Below, in pieces: positions 35,659 through 48,574 of a stretch of 64,000 nt of DNA. The first letter of the stretch is position 1. Every line of letters starts with the position of its first letter. Under the pieces are notes generated by a model that saw nothing but the letters and a program-made list of their open reading frames with translations, did not search any database and was not told the DNA's origin. Made by a program: the position numbers and the translations under genes. The DNA lies in assembly GCA_039602395.1 (NCBI GenBank), contig JBCNJP010000017.1, forward strand, positions 87,618,182-87,682,181, read 5' to 3'. The DNA comes from Deinandra increscens subsp. villosa (lineage: Eukaryota > Streptophyta > Magnoliopsida > Asterales > Asteraceae).

Positions 35659-35815
35659 TATAAGATATTGCAATGTAATTGCTTGCCTTCATTCCACCAA
35701 ATATGCCACATATATACACAATTACAATCACCTATTCTAGGTGAGATATACACAATTAATCCAATTGATACTAATTGATTCTAGCCATATTTACAATATA
35801 CAGTTACCACTAATA
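35659..35815 (-). repeat. 5' LTR of the Ale-type element, with TSD GCTTC
   Basis: 157 bp, paired with 182-337. The TSD GCTTC lies at 35816-35820. Confidence 0.88.
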
Positions 35816-35820
35816 GCTTC

Positions 35821-38208
35821 TACATCATCTGCTGATTCTTATGCTGCTTGATATTTATAGGGTACTTCAAACTTGGGAATGCAGCAGTAGTTAGTTTGAA
35901 AAGTTAAGGTGAGGACATAAATTTATAATTCTTAATTTGTAACTATTGAATATTAACATGTTGGTCTTGCATATTGTCTCTTCTTAGAAATTCATTTCCA
36001 TCATTTCTCTACCATGGTGTTTTGGTAGTTGGTGGTGCAACCTACAAGTATTTCTTACTCAGAGCCAATAATATGAAAGGTTGGTCATAAAAGCTCTTAA
36101 ATCATTTTATTTAACAAACTAGGTTATATGTAATTTTTGTTTTACTATCTTGGGATAAAAACTGCCATAACTGTGTTTCTTTTTATGAAGATAAAAGGGT
36201 GATTCTAGATGAGATGGCAAAGGCTGTGGTATGGTTTTGCTCTTAGTTGTTGCTCGCCAATGGTCGGTGATGGATTCCCGATCCCAATGATAACGGAAGA
36301 TCCACGGCTTAGATTGGAAGTGCATATCGTCTCGAAGGCTGGGGTAAACAAACCCTACTGAATCTGAGTTATTTAATTTGGTTCAATTCAAATCAATTTG
36401 AATGTGTAAGTCTCCCTCCAATGTATTGACTTATTTACTAATGTATTGACTTATTGACCTCTTTGAGGAAGACTAAACAGAAGATTGAGGTGATGAATCT
36501 TGATGAGAAGTTGATGAACAGGACTACTGGACCTAATCATCCATATTCCCATCTAAAATAATTCTAAAAACATGTAAGGCCCATAATGTTCTTTTTTTTT
36601 TGTTCTTTTGTCTTTTTATATTTTTTTTAGTTTCATATTATTTTTTAATTAACATCTAATTGAACCTGCAGGGTTTAGGGGCTGTAGTAGCCAAAGACTA
36701 ATTATTTATTATTATTGTTTTTTTTAAATATTAGCTTTTCTAATATTAGTTGTTAAATTCTTTAATTTTTATTTGGTGATGGTTATAGTGGGGCTTTAAT
36801 TTTTTGTCTAAACGTGAACACAATTTTGGTTGATAACTTAAAACTTATAAGGTGGTTATGTAATCAGATTTTGACTAAAATTGACAGTATGTCTATTTCT
36901 TTACCATCCCAAAAACGAATTTGACTAAAAGTGAGTCGGTTGGCATATCTAATTCCCAGGGGCGCATCTTTCTTTGGGCCAGCAGCGAACTCGGTCACTA
37001 CTGTTTTTTCGCTCAGAAGTGTCAAGTATACGTGTTATTTGCCGAAAATTTTGATATGCATTAAGTCGGTCACTACTGATTATATTAGAAGATGTTGAAG
37101 AATATAATGAAGTTCAGTAGTAGTCCAACCTGTTTAGTTGTTCACCTATTATACATCTGGCACGAGATCGAATCCCATTGTTACCGTTTTTTTGCTTTTT
37201 GAAAAAGCAATTATTATTAGACCAAATATTAGAATCAGCAATGGCCCAATGTCAATTGCATCCTCCAACCCAAATATTATCGATTTCCTTATCTTTTTTT
37301 TCCTATATAGTTTATTAACCCATTAACCCATATTTTACTTCCAAATGTCATCGATTTCCTTATCTTTTCTATATCTTTTTGAAGACAAAATATTTTAGGC
37401 AAGGTTCTATTTACAAATATAATTTCCGTTTTTCATTTTTTAATCGTTTGATTTGTATCCTCATTTAAAACTTAGTTTTAATTCCTTTTACCGGTATGAA
37501 TTCAGATCTTAATGTTTCAATACGATGACATTATGACACACAAAGACAATTAAGGTTGTATTATGTTCATTTGAATTTAGTTGTATTGAAGGTTTGATAT
37601 TATCTTGATGGTTGTGTATTTGGCTATATTATGCAAATCAAAATGATAATATCTTAGTGCTTAAGGTTCAAGGTTCTATCATGTTTGCATAGAAATGACA
37701 ACGGTTCTTTTATAGCAACTCTAAAGTTAAATTTTTGTATTGATCGTTTTATATTTATTATACGATAATACAAGATAATACAATGTTAAATTGGAATCAT
37801 AAGTTATGAATTGAGTTATTCAGAAAATTCAGAAGAAGAGTAAGAATTGAAGGGCCAACTTTAGAGTTCGCTTTGGGCCTCCAAAAAGCTTGAGCTGGCC
37901 TTGCTCCTCTTTCACACAAGAAAAAAAACATCGTTCAACAACCTCTCCATCACGGCAATGGTCTCACAACCCCTCTTCTGGATATAGAGGATCATGAACA
38001 AGGAACTGATGTTGTATTAGACGGTTAATTGCTTATTTATTTTTTAAGAACATATGTTGACCAGACCGAACTAGATCGTTGATCCGAACAGATACCTCGA
38101 AACATAGCGATATAACTTTTTTCAGGTCGCGTGATTTTCGGTCACCACTAAATTTATTTTCAAGATCCGCCACTGCTAATTCCTAAAAATTTATGTTGTT
38201 TAATTACT

Positions 38209-38255
<47 letters not shown>

Positions 38256-38375
38256 GTAACTCATATTCCGATTCTTTAAACACTGCACCAGGCACCAGCT
38301 AATCAACATTGTGGGTGTCCACATCGTGCTAGCTTACATGCACCGCAACCACATCAACTTCGGCGTGACCCCACA
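35821..38375. other. AT-rich sequence without a supported gene
   Basis: Flanking sequence to the right of the nest. The first about 17 bp continue the exon-like frame noted at 42-181 (minus). Beyond that I see only short frames, T-rich tracts near 36590 and 36718, and a (TA)n microsatellite at 38213-38253. Confidence 0.5.
38213..38253. repeat. (TA)n microsatellite
   Basis: About 20 uninterrupted TA units. Confidence 0.95.
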
Positions 38376-38648
38376 CCGCAAGATGATTATAGGGATTTAG
38401 GCGACTGCAACCAGACCTGCAAGATCTGTGGTGCCGCTTTTTGGTTTGCAGAGCGCCTTAAATCCTTTCCTTTGAGTGAAAGGTCACGCTATAGTATTTG
38501 TTGCAGGTCCGGGCGTGTGAAAAGGCCTTATCCTCTTCTTCCGCCACAAGAAATCAAATGACTGTAAGAAAATAGATCATTTCTATCAAGTATACGTGGG
38601 TATAATTCTATGTTCGTGATGACATCATTTGGGACTCTTGTGTGTGGA
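38376..38648 (+). pseudogene. Helitron helicase-like fragment
   Basis: In one frame (two stops, 38559-38561 and 38565-38567) the translation shows GDCNQTCKICGAAFWFAERLKS, then CCRSGRV, then SSIRGYNSMFVMTSFG. That order is typical of the N-terminal Helitron helicase-like domain of plant Helitrons (rolling-circle transposons). No Rep HUH motif or helicase core follows. An old, short fragment. Confidence 0.7.
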
Positions 38649-38704
38649 TGAAAATGCCTTATCCTCTTCCAGCATAGGAAAGTCACCAGTTGAAGCTGCT
38701 GCAC

Positions 38705-39151
38705 TGTTGGTTCAGGCCCCTCAAATATACACACAATACACACTCACGTATATATATATATGAAATATGGAAGCTCTCTAATAAACAAATGCTTTGTTCA
38801 TAAACTATAAACTGTGAAGATGAAGGATATTGGGAGGTTATATGAAAAAGGAGACATAGGAAAAGCTGCTATCTTTTAACCAAAACAAAATAGACTATTT
38901 ATAGCCTTACAAAAAATAAAAACGTGGACCAAATACGAACCACTCAAACCATAGCCTACACATCTAACAAATCCATGATCTCCTAAACAACCGTAGGAAG
39001 TTGACCTATTCTTTTACCCCATATGTAAATTGCTTAACTATTCCATAGAATTCGGTCATATCTAGACCAAATCTTTATTATCCAAACAAACTACTTGGTG
39101 ACCCGTAACCATGTCCCGAAGACCCTTAAATCAAACCCGATTAATCCAACA
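38705..39151 (-). mobile_element. Solo LTR with TSD TGCAC
   Basis: 447 bp with ends TGTTGG...CCAACA, flanked by TGCAC at 38700-38704 and 39152-39156. On the minus strand it carries CTATAAATAG (38895-38904), a good TATA box. No internal region or partner LTR is present, so it is a solo LTR formed by LTR-LTR recombination, probably copia by size and ends. Confidence 0.8.
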
Positions 39152-39334
39152 TGCACGCCACAAGCTATTGAAGCAGCTGTTTAAAGACAATGGTAAGTTA
39201 AAACAAATTAAAAAAGATAAAATTGCAATGAATAGCTTATCCAGGTCCTCTAACTGATGCGTGGTGTAGATGGTAGCTGCAACCCTGAACAGAACCAGGA
39301 GTAATGCAACAGCTAGCACGTAACGAGGAGCCAT
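39131..39334 (-). CDS. Short frame with signal-peptide-like start, doubtful
   Basis: ATG at 39334 (MAPRYVLAVALLLVLF) begins a strongly hydrophobic segment that looks like a signal peptide. A TATATAGCC-like box lies about 80 bp upstream on the minus strand (39411-39419). The frame runs into the solo LTR and becomes intron-like downstream. It could be the first exon of a small secreted peptide gene or chance. Confidence 0.2.
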   Translation of the reverse strand: MAPRYVLAVALLLVLFRVAATIYTTHQLEDLDKLFIAILSFLICFNLPLSLNSCFNSLWRACWINRV

Positions 39335-39446
39335 TTTCAAAAACTAGATCCCACCTTTTGTCATGGTCGCGGGTCTTTAGGATGCAACCATTAATATGAA
39401 GTTTTAGTGGCTATATAACCACCTCTTTTGTAATGCATATGAAACT

Positions 39447-41269
39447 TGCATAGCATCTTGTTTATTAATTTTGATGAATAAATCCCTCATTTTTATTATA
39501 TTTTTTTTATGTTTTGGTTGGATTCGATGCTTAATTGTTATATATGTGGATTTAAGGTGTTGGCTGGGGTCGTGTGGTCATTTTTGATGGAAGCGAGGCA
39601 CTTTGGAGTTGGATTGGCATCCGGAGGTGAAGATAGAAGAAAATAGAGATTTTTGTGATTCTGATGGACATGCGGGCCATCTGCCCAATTCTTATGTTCT
39701 TCAGATGGGCTGCATGGTTTGGTCAAAGCTGCAGTCAACAGGGCCATGCAGGCAGCATGCCTGCTACACAGACACTCAGATGGCCTGCATGCTGGCTGGG
39801 CGGATTTTTCAGGAACACCTTATGCGGGCCACTTGTGCCATTTATTCACACCCAGATGGCCCGCATCGATCATCAGACGTGAAAAACCCTTGAAAACCCT
39901 TATAAAAAGATTGGAGGCCGTTTTTCTCCACACACTCTCCCCCATTTCGACTAGTTTACATAATTTTAGGGTTCTGAGATCGATTTTGGAGATATCAAGG
40001 CCAAAGGAGCAAGGATTTTGGGAGTAAAAGCTTGGAAAAGTGAAGATTTCGGTTTGGGTTTCATCATTCTTCCTTGATTTCTTCCTAGATCTTGTTTTTA
40101 TTGACATGTTTACATCAGATCTGAGTTGCTTCATGTTTAGATTCATGATGTTAGGCTAGATTTCCTTTTATCACTTGGATTTGATGATTTTAAGCATGTT
40201 TTGACTTTTTGGTTTGACTTTTCATTATGACTTGATGAAATTGCCTATTAATTCTGAATTGGATGCTTTGAATGATCATATATGCATTGTTAGCTTCTAT
40301 TTGAATCATATGATGTGGGTAATTTGATGTGGTTTGAAGAACTTCAACCAACTTGTTAAATTCCTCATTGTTAATCTTAGACTTTTATAGTTTTAGGTTA
40401 ATGCATGATCCGATGACCATCTACATGATTGTATGATTTAGATTTAGGGCTGATCTTGTATATATTTGTGTTGAAATTGAGTTGACCGACTCGTTTTGCA
40501 CATTAGGTGGTTGCTAGACATTGATTGGTTGGTTAGAATGCTTATGACCGTAAGGTTTTGACTTGTCATTTCGTATTTAGCATTGCCTAAGTTCTTAGGG
40601 TCTTGATTCAGATTTATTCACGCTATAGGGCCTACTTAGGAAGACCTTCCTTGTGTGATCCTTGTTTCGTGTGTGTTTGGTTAGCTTTGACCGAAGCAAC
40701 TAGGCAATTAGGCGGTTTCATTCAGTTTTCTACCTGGACTTTTATTTGGGATTGCCTTGGTAACTAGGATGTGTCTATAGTCTAGGTTGCCTTGGTAGTT
40801 ATCATTTGCAGGGTAGTTGTCATTTTGATTAGTCAGATTGGAGGTCAAATTCATGCTTAGAGGATTCTTATCCGAGTGATATCTGTCTCATTACTGATTT
40901 TCATTCCTAGATTCGGTTGCTTTGATCTTTAGTTGTTTCTAGTTACTTGCTATTCTGTTTCTTTGTTTTTCTGAAATTCAAAATATTTTTAGGTTAAATA
41001 TTAGCAAAGTTCGCATATCGAGAGTCTGCATTGCGTCCTTGGATTTGACATCCGGGTATTTACCGATACTATTCTGCATACGATGGGTACACTGCCCTAC
41101 GCGTGTGTTTAGTCACTCGGGATTTCCCCTTTTTGACTTGACCGATTTTTGATAGACACTTCAGCACACGTCAATGTGTGTTGTAACTTGTGTTGTATCT
41201 GATTGCACTTTCAAACACTTGATGTTAGTTGAGGTAGAGAGTGCATGGGTGGATCAGGACTCGTCAACA
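39447..41269 (+). repeat. Athila left LTR
   Basis: 1823 bp, TGCATAGC...CGTCAACA, the same length as 54093-55915. TATAAAAA at 39901-39908. Three stem-loops precede the TATA box (39669-39866). The expected Athila primer site does not follow. Instead the sequence runs into copia, hAT and Tekay-like DNA up to 43383. The left flank AAACT does not match the right flank GAACC. Confidence 0.85.
39669..39866 (+). repeat. Stem-loop array upstream of the Athila TATA box
   Basis: 39669-39716 pairs 14 of 15 bases (CATGCGGGCCATCTG with CAGATGGGCTGCATG). 39745-39791 has a 9-bp stem CATGCAGGC/GCCTGCATG. 39822-39866 has a perfect 10-bp stem ATGCGGGCCA/TGGCCCGCAT. The right LTR repeats them at 54315-54512. 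A fourth copy (49077-49124) lies inside the element. Confidence 0.75.
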
Positions 41270-43383
41270 GAACCACTTGAAAAATATTCTTCATTAACTC
41301 CCCTTTCACCATGCTTGTGAGTCAATACTTTAACTGCAATTCCAGAAGACATGGGAAATGCGGTTTTCCTTTTTCAATCCAACATAAGTTATTCTTGGAT
41401 AAAAATTTCCTTCGGATAAATAAGATGGTTTGAAAATTTGTTTTTGAAAATTTCAGTATTTTGTGCCGATCAGATTGAAAAGAAAGCAGAAATAAAATCA
41501 TTTTGGCTTTTAAAAAGATTATGCTAAAACATATCTAAAATCTTTTTCAATTTTCTAAACTTTATTAAAACACACCTAAAATCTTTTTTAGTTTTCTAAA
41601 AGAAAAGCAAAATATAATACTGAGTTAAACTCAATTTTTTATTTTGGTGAGAAAAATCACAATGTGAGATCATATCAGTCATAACGCATCTAGCACATTC
41701 CAATTTCGACCTTAATGAGCTTGCAAGCCAAGATGATCGCAAATACAACATTTATGTTTATTTCAGAATGAACCAATCATATACATCGTTTTCAGATATG
41801 ATTAAGGTAATATTATCATGCACTCACAACCCGGCTCCCACTCTATTAGATATACCGGTAAGTAGGGTGTTAAAAACCGGAAGCCCGGAATTCGGGTATC
41901 CAAAAATTTCGGATATTAGTTTTCGCTGTCCAAGTCCAAAATTTCGGACTGGACTCGGATAGTTATAACGGATATCCGAAAATCCTGTTTTGTTTAAAAA
42001 ACCACAATTTAACCAATAAAAACGACAAAACAAATAAATCCAACATGAAAATAACGATTAACCAAGCAAAAAATTTTGTGAATCTTTAGGGAGATCAAGA
42101 AATAGTGTTGATGACGGTTGTTTGATTCATGTAACTGTGTATCTGATCATCTTAAAACAGATAAGCACAACACAAATGGATCCATTTATAAAGGTTAAAA
42201 TAAGCACCTACGAAGAAGACAACAACAAAACGAAAAAACCATGGCAGTCATGAATTGAATAGTGGTTAATCTGATCTGATCTCAAATTTAGAGATGTAAT
42301 AAGCAAGTTAGTAACATGTCAAAATTTATAAGTATGCAGCGACTTTGGCAATAGAAGTAGCTGAACATAGGTGCAATTCTTATAGTTAGTTTTAGTCTCA
42401 CAAAATCAAAACTCATTGGATTCCAAGGACTTACGTGATCGTGTATCCTATCTATAAATTTAAACGAAATATATGATGTGTGAACTGTGAACATTAAAAC
42501 CTATCTATAAATCATTACTTCTTACAAATCAATGTCTAGATTTTGGATTCAGAAATCACAAACCTTGAAGATAAAGTGCTTAAACGTGAAACTGAGAAGC
42601 GTGGACGAAGGAGCGCTGCGACCTGCGACTTGTGCCGGACGAAGGAGCGCCCCCGCTGAGATGTGGAGACGATGGATGTAGCAACCCTAAAATTTTTCTA
42701 TTCCTTCCACAGAAAACGTATCAACTTAAGGCAATTTTCGGGACGAAAATTCCTTAACAAGGGGATGATGTGACAACCGGCAATTTCCCAGGTTAACCCC
42801 GTTAATAATTTGTGTTATATTTCGATAACGTCCGTTACCTCGGTTAACTAGAATAGTTACACGAGCATTGCACATGAGTCTAGACGTCGGTTAATTTACT
42901 TGAATAATTATATAATTTATAATTTTGTACAAATTATATTTTATGAGTTCACGAAAAACGTTTGTCATTTTATGTGGCAATTATATTTAATTATTTTTAC
43001 GTGTTATATATGTATATATATACGCATGTCGTTTTATGATTTTATGTGACGATGTGTCACGTAATCATACGGAACGTTCCTATAATTTTATAGGAATTCG
43101 AAAACGTATAGTTATGGATTTATAACTATGATTTTATGTGAATCACTATTATAAATTTTAAGGTTATTTCCTGTTAACCTCGTTACGGCTAACTAACAAC
43201 CTTTAACCTCGAGGGGCCATTTTGGAAATTTTCCTAAACCATCTTTTAGCCAACTAAACTCATGGGGACCAAATTTGTAATATTCGAAACATGCTATTCT
43301 TTTTGTATTTAATGGAGGGACTGCATTTGACAAATGCCCAAACTCATTTTTGAAGACCATTAATGTCGGTGACGGTCCCTTTT
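41270..43383. repeat. Duplicated flank: copia tail, hAT left end and Tekay-like LTR start
   Basis: This continues the direct repeat begun at 39447; the whole 39447-43383 block matches 54093-58035 at roughly 99.5 percent by eye. Contents: minus-strand pol-less copia 3' UTR (41270-41862), the hAT TSD and left end (41863 on), TSD ATGGA (42672-42676), polypurine tract and start of a Tekay-like LTR (42769). The repeat stops inside that LTR at 43383 and Athila leader follows. Confidence 0.85.
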
Positions 43384-43573
43384 GTGTTTACTTACGTGTT
43401 AGTTAGTTTATTAGCTTAGTCTAGTTTCTTTATGTTCTGTTTCTGTTTTCTTTTTCGTTTTTCGTCTGTTTATGCGCATTCGTCGTCGGAGGAGTCCTTT
43501 TTCACCATTGTCCGAGCCTGAGAGGGTTTTTCATAGACTTCGACGTTTGGAGGCATTAGTTGTTCCTGTTCCG

Positions 43574-46500
43574 ATGGCACTTCCGCCGAGACGCACGCTC
43601 GCCGATTACGCTCGTCCCGACATCGCGGGGGCGCAACCCAGTGTCATACGCCCACCCGTGGAGGCTAACAACTTCCAGATCCAGCCTCAGACCATTTCCA
43701 TGATCATAAATTTTGTTCAGTTCGATGGGTTTCCGAACGATGACCCGATGGCTCATATTTCAAATTTCCTTGAGGTTTGTGACACGTTTAAACTCAATGG
43801 AGTTCCATCGGAGGCTGTGAAGTTGAGACTCTTCCCATTTTCCCTTCGTGGCGCAGCGAAGGCGTGGCTTCAGTCCCTTCCGCCTGGTTCTATTACTACT
43901 TGGGATTCTTTGACTCAGAAATTCGTTTCCAAGTACTTTCCTCCATCGAAAGCCGCGATGTTCCGAAACAAGATTTATTCGTTCGTGCAGGAGGACGTCG
44001 AGAGTTTGTATGAGGCATGGGAGAGATTTAAGGAGTTTTTGAGGAAATGCCCATCCCATGGCATCGAGTTGCATCAACAGGTGCAGATTTTCTATGGCGG
44101 TCTGAACGCCCTCACGCGACCTACTGTTGATAGTTCCGCCGGTGGATCTCTGAGCAACAAAACGCCAGAGGAGGCGCGTGATTTAATCTAGGAGCTTGCA
44201 CTAAACGGCTACCAGTGGTCTACCACGCGTACGAGTAGACATCCCCAGACGAGAGGGGTTCATCAGGTAGATCCCGTTACAGCTCTCTCAGCGCAGGTCG
44301 ATGCACTCTCGCAGATGATGAAAGAGATGCAGACGAGTCAGAAACAGATGAGCCAGCCACAGGATACTCAGCAGCATGTTAAATTTTGTCAGTTGTGTGC
44401 TGGTCCTCATGATATCACGAGTTGTCCTATTGTTGGTAGCACCGAGCTACCAGAGCAGGTCGATTATATGGCTAGCCAGGCCCGCCCACCGCCCAACCAG
44501 TATAGCTACAATCAGGCTTGGAGACCAAACCAGAATTCAGGGTGGAGGCAGGAGCCGAGCAGTTCGAACCCACCAGGGTTTCAGCCACGACCGCCACAGA
44601 GACAGCAGGGTTTCTACAACCCTAACCATGAGAGCACTAGACAGATCCCAATTCAGTCGGAGGACACGGGCATGAAGAATCTTACTGATATGATGGCTCA
44701 GATGATGCAACAGAACCAGAAATCTGCTTTGGATATTCAGAAAGTTGCCCAGCAGAATGAATCGCGTTTTTCTAAAAACGAGCAGGATATCTCCACTGTT
44801 GTGAAAGAAATGGGAAACATGGGCACTCATATGCAGAATCTTGAGAGACAGGTGGGCCAGCTTGCCAAATCTATGTCAGAGCGTCAGCAGGGAGGTTTGC
44901 CGGGTAATACCGAGACAAATCCGCGCCAAACAGCAAAGGCGATTACCACTCGGAGTGGCAAGACCACTCAGGATCCAGTACCGCCAGCCACTGCTGAGCC
45001 GGTTGCAGTTGAGAGAGATGTTGAGGTTGAGACTGAGGTTCCTGGGCAGGTGCACCCTACTAGGCTACGCCCAGCAAGTACAGCACGCCCCAAGGAGCCC
45101 GCGAGAGTCTACACACCTCCTGTTCCATATCCTGCGCGTTTGAGACAGGATAGAGCTGAGGAGAATTACAGCAAATTTCTTGCCCTGTTTAAACAGCTTC
45201 ACATTAATCTTCCGTTTGTTGAGGCATTAGCGCAAATGCCTAAGTATGCCAGGTTTCTTAAGGATTTGTTGAGTAACAAAAAGAAACTTGAGGAGTTGTC
45301 GACCGTTACACTGAACGAGGAGTGTTTAGCAGTTCTCCAAAACAAGCTACCACAGAAGATGAAGGATCCTGGGAGTTTTACGATTCCATGTTTGATTGGT
45401 AGCCTGTCCGTCAGCAATGCTCTTGCTGATCTAGGTGCTAGTATAAACTTAATGCCATATTCAGTTTTCGCGCGACTAGACCTAGGTGAGCCGACACCCA
45501 CACGCATGAGCATTCAGCTTGCTGACCGTTCGGTCAAATACCCGAGGGGTATTATGGAGAACATGTTGGTTAAAGTGGATAAATTTGTTTTCCCGGTCGA
45601 TTTTGTGATCCTTGACATGGATGAGGACGAGCACGTGCCTCTCATCTTAGGTCGCCCGTTTCTAGCTACCGCACGCGCTTTGGTTGATGTTTTCAGCGGT
45701 ACGCTTACTTTACGCGTCGAGGACGAGACAATGACCTTTGACATTCGTGACTCGATGAGACGTCCTCAGGGTCAGGATGACACCCTCTACTTTGTTGATA
45801 CCATCACTCCACACGTGAGTGATCAGTTTGAGGATATTTGTGATTCAGGTGTTTCAGACACGCAGCTTTGGGGTGGAGTTGACCCGCAGCTTGGTGTGTA
45901 TGCTGCTGCTGCGTGTGAGGTGACTAGTGAGGAGACTAGTACATTAGATTTGAGCCCGGAGGTTTTTGAGGTCATTAACACTATGCGGGCCAAGTCTAGA
46001 CCATCCGTTGAGGATCCGCCAACATTAGAGCTTAAGGAGTTACCATCTCACTTGGAGTATGCGTTTTTAGAGACGGATTCGAGACTTCCTGTGATCATTG
46101 CATCAGATTTGACGGTTGATGAGAAATCGAGGTTGTTAGATGTTTTGCGAGAGCACAAACAGGCTATTGCGTGGAAGATTATGGATATTAAGGAGATTAG
46201 CCCTTCTTTCTGCACGCATAAGATTTTGATGGAGGATGAGTTTAAGCCTGTTGTACAGAGACAGAGACGACTGAACCCGAACATGCAGGATGTGGTGAAG
46301 AAAGAGGTTTTGAAGCTTCTAGATGCCGGATTGATTTATCCTATCTCTGATTCACCGTGGGTCAGTCCGGTTCAGGTTGTGCCCAAGAAAGGGGGCATGA
46401 CAGTTGTGGTGAATGAGAGGAACGAGATGATTCCTACGCGCACGGTTACGGGGTGGAGAGTTTGCATTGACTATCACAAACTCAACGATGCTACGAGGAA

Positions 46501-48574
46501 AGATCATTTTCCCCTACCGTTCATTGATCAGATGTTGGAGCGTTTAGCCGGTCACAGTTATTATTGTTTCCTTGACGGCTTTTCAGGTTATTTCCAGATC
46601 CCCATCGCACCGGAGGATCAGGAGAAAACCACATTTACATGTCCTTATGGCACATTCGCGTACCGACGCATGCCGTTTGGATTGTGTAACGCTCCAGCGA
46701 CATTTCAGCGTTGTATGGTCGCGATTTTCCATGATATGATCGAGGACTCCATGGAGGTTTTCATGGATGATTTTTCTGTTTTCGGGAGTTCCTTTGATCA
46801 GTGTTTGACGAGCTTATCACGGATGTTAGCTCGATGTGAGGAGACGAACCTGGTGCTTAATTGGGAAAAGTGTCATTTCATGGTTCGCGAGGGTATTGTG
46901 CTTGGGCACAAGATTTCACGTGCAGGGCTTGAGGTTGATCGAGCCAAAGTTGATACTATTTCTAGACTTCCGCCTCCCACTTCTGTTAGAGCGATTAGGA
47001 GTTTCTTAGGCCACGCGGGATTCTACCGCCGATTCATACGCGATTTTTCGAAAATCACCAGGCCGATGACACAGGATGCTAAGCCAAGACTCATTCGATG
47101 GATCCTGCTGTTGCAGGAATTTGATATTGAGATCCGTGAGAAGAAAGGAGCCGAGAATGTGGCGGCCGATCACCTCTCGCGTTTGGAGAACGCGGATGAT
47201 GAGAAACTCAAGGGGATGCCTATAAATGACTATTTCCCCCATGAGTTACTCGATTATGTACGCGCGAGAGATGACGATGAGAGTCCATGGTTTGCGGATT
47301 TTGCAAACTATTTGTCGAGTGGAATTATGAAGAAAGGGTATGGGTTTCAGCAGAAGAAGAAGTTCTTTTCTGACTTGAAACATTACATTTGGGAGGATCC
47401 TTATCTTTATAGGATCGGTGCTGATTCTGTGATTCGGAGATGCGTGCATGGGCGTGAGGCACGCCAGATTTTGAGACATTGTCACGAGGGTCCGACTGGT
47501 GGACACTACGCAGCCCTTTACACCGCGAAAAAGGTGTTTGAATCGGGTTTTTACTGGCCGACTATTTTCAGGGATGCGTTTGAGATGATTTGCAAATGTG
47601 ATAATTGTCAGCGCGCAGGTAATCTGTCGCGGAGAGATGAGATGCCCCAATCTAAGATTCAGGTTTGCGAGATTTTCGATATTTGGGGTATCGACTTTAT
47701 GGGTCCGTTTCCGCCATCTCGCGGGAACAAGTACATTCTGGTTGCTGTTGATTATGTTTCCAAGTGGGTCGAGGCACAAGCCCTCCCCACTAATGATGCA
47801 AGAGTTGTCGTGAGGTTTTTGAGGAAACTTTTCGCGAGGTTTGGAGTGCCAAAGGCACTGATTAGCGATCGTGGCACCCACTTTTGCAACGCGCAGATGG
47901 AGAAAGCGTTGCAGCGTTATGGGGTTACGCATAGATTGGCTACACCATATCATCCCCAGACGAGTGGGCAGGTTGAGGTCACGAATCGCGGGATTAAGCG
48001 GATTTTGGAGAAAACGGTTGGTAAGAACCGTAAGGACTGGTCAGAGAAACTGGATGACGCATTGTGGGCCTTTCGTACGGCTTACAAGACGCCTACGGAT
48101 ACGACGCCGTTTAGGATGATTTACGGAAAGGCGTGTCATTTACCAGTTGAGGTTGAGCATCGTGCGTATTGGGCCATGAAGGCCGTCAATTTAGATCTGG
48201 ATGAGGCCACTAGAGGACGGTTCTTTCAGTTGCATGAGTTAGAGGAGTTGCGCGACCACGCGTACGAGAGTTCGGGTTTGTACAAAGATAGGACCAGGAG
48301 GATTCATGATAGTCACATCAAGAGGAAAGACTTCAAACCGGGAGACCAAGTGCTTATCTTTAATTCGAGGTTGAAACTGTTTCCGGGTAAGTTGAAGTCT
48401 AGATGGTCCGGTCCCCATGTTGTGAAACACGTATATCCGTACGGGACAGTTGAGATTGAAGGTGAGAATGGTAGCTCGTTTAAGGTTAACGGACATAGGT
48501 TGAAGCATTATCTTGCAGGTCCGCTTAACGTGAACGAGGAGGTTATTATGCGTTTGGAAGCCCCCGCGTGTTGA
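43574..48574 (+). pseudogene. gag-pol: Athila gag-pol, one stop and an RNase H deletion
   Basis: Gag from ATG 43574 (MALPPRRTLADYARPDI), with the retrotransposon gag core FSLRGAAKAWLQSLPPGSI. A TAG at 44189-44191 splits the frame, which is otherwise open to 48574. Downstream: an atypical knuckle (CQLCAGPHDITSC), protease with LADLGAS near 45430, RT (CIDYHKLND, FMDDFSVF near 46765), integrase finger (HCHEGPTGGH...CKCDNC), catalytic D (GIDFMGPF), D (SDRGTHF) and E (GQVEVTN), and the C-terminal GPHVVKHVYPYG region. The RT thumb is joined directly to DAKPRLIRW at about 47073/47074, so about 110 residues of RNase H, including all catalytic acidic residues, are missing without a frame change. No chromodomain, as expected for Athila. 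Confidence 0.92.

Larger units (their letters stand above)
182..35815 (-). mobile_element. Ale-type Ty1/copia retrotransposon, outermost host of the left nest
   Basis: Short LTRs of 156 and 157 bp (182-337, 35659-35815) differ by a single-base indel and a few substitutions, and are flanked by GCTTC on both sides. Read on the minus strand the order is 5' LTR, primer site (35646-35658), gag, a large nested insertion, RT-RNase H, polypurine tract and 3' LTR. Only about 3 kb of the 35.6 kb is the element itself (182-1999 and 34611-35815). The zinc knuckle, protease and integrase are missing. Very short LTRs together with this gag and RT type suggest the Ale (Retrofit) lineage; that assignment is from general knowledge of the family. 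Confidence 0.85.

Noticed and set aside
36119..36325. 68-codon minus-strand frame as a host gene
   Set aside because: No start context, domain, promoter or splice support.
39842..40146. Frames repeated in both Athila LTRs (39820-40146 and 54466-54792)
   Set aside because: Chance frames in LTR leader sequence, duplicated with the LTR.
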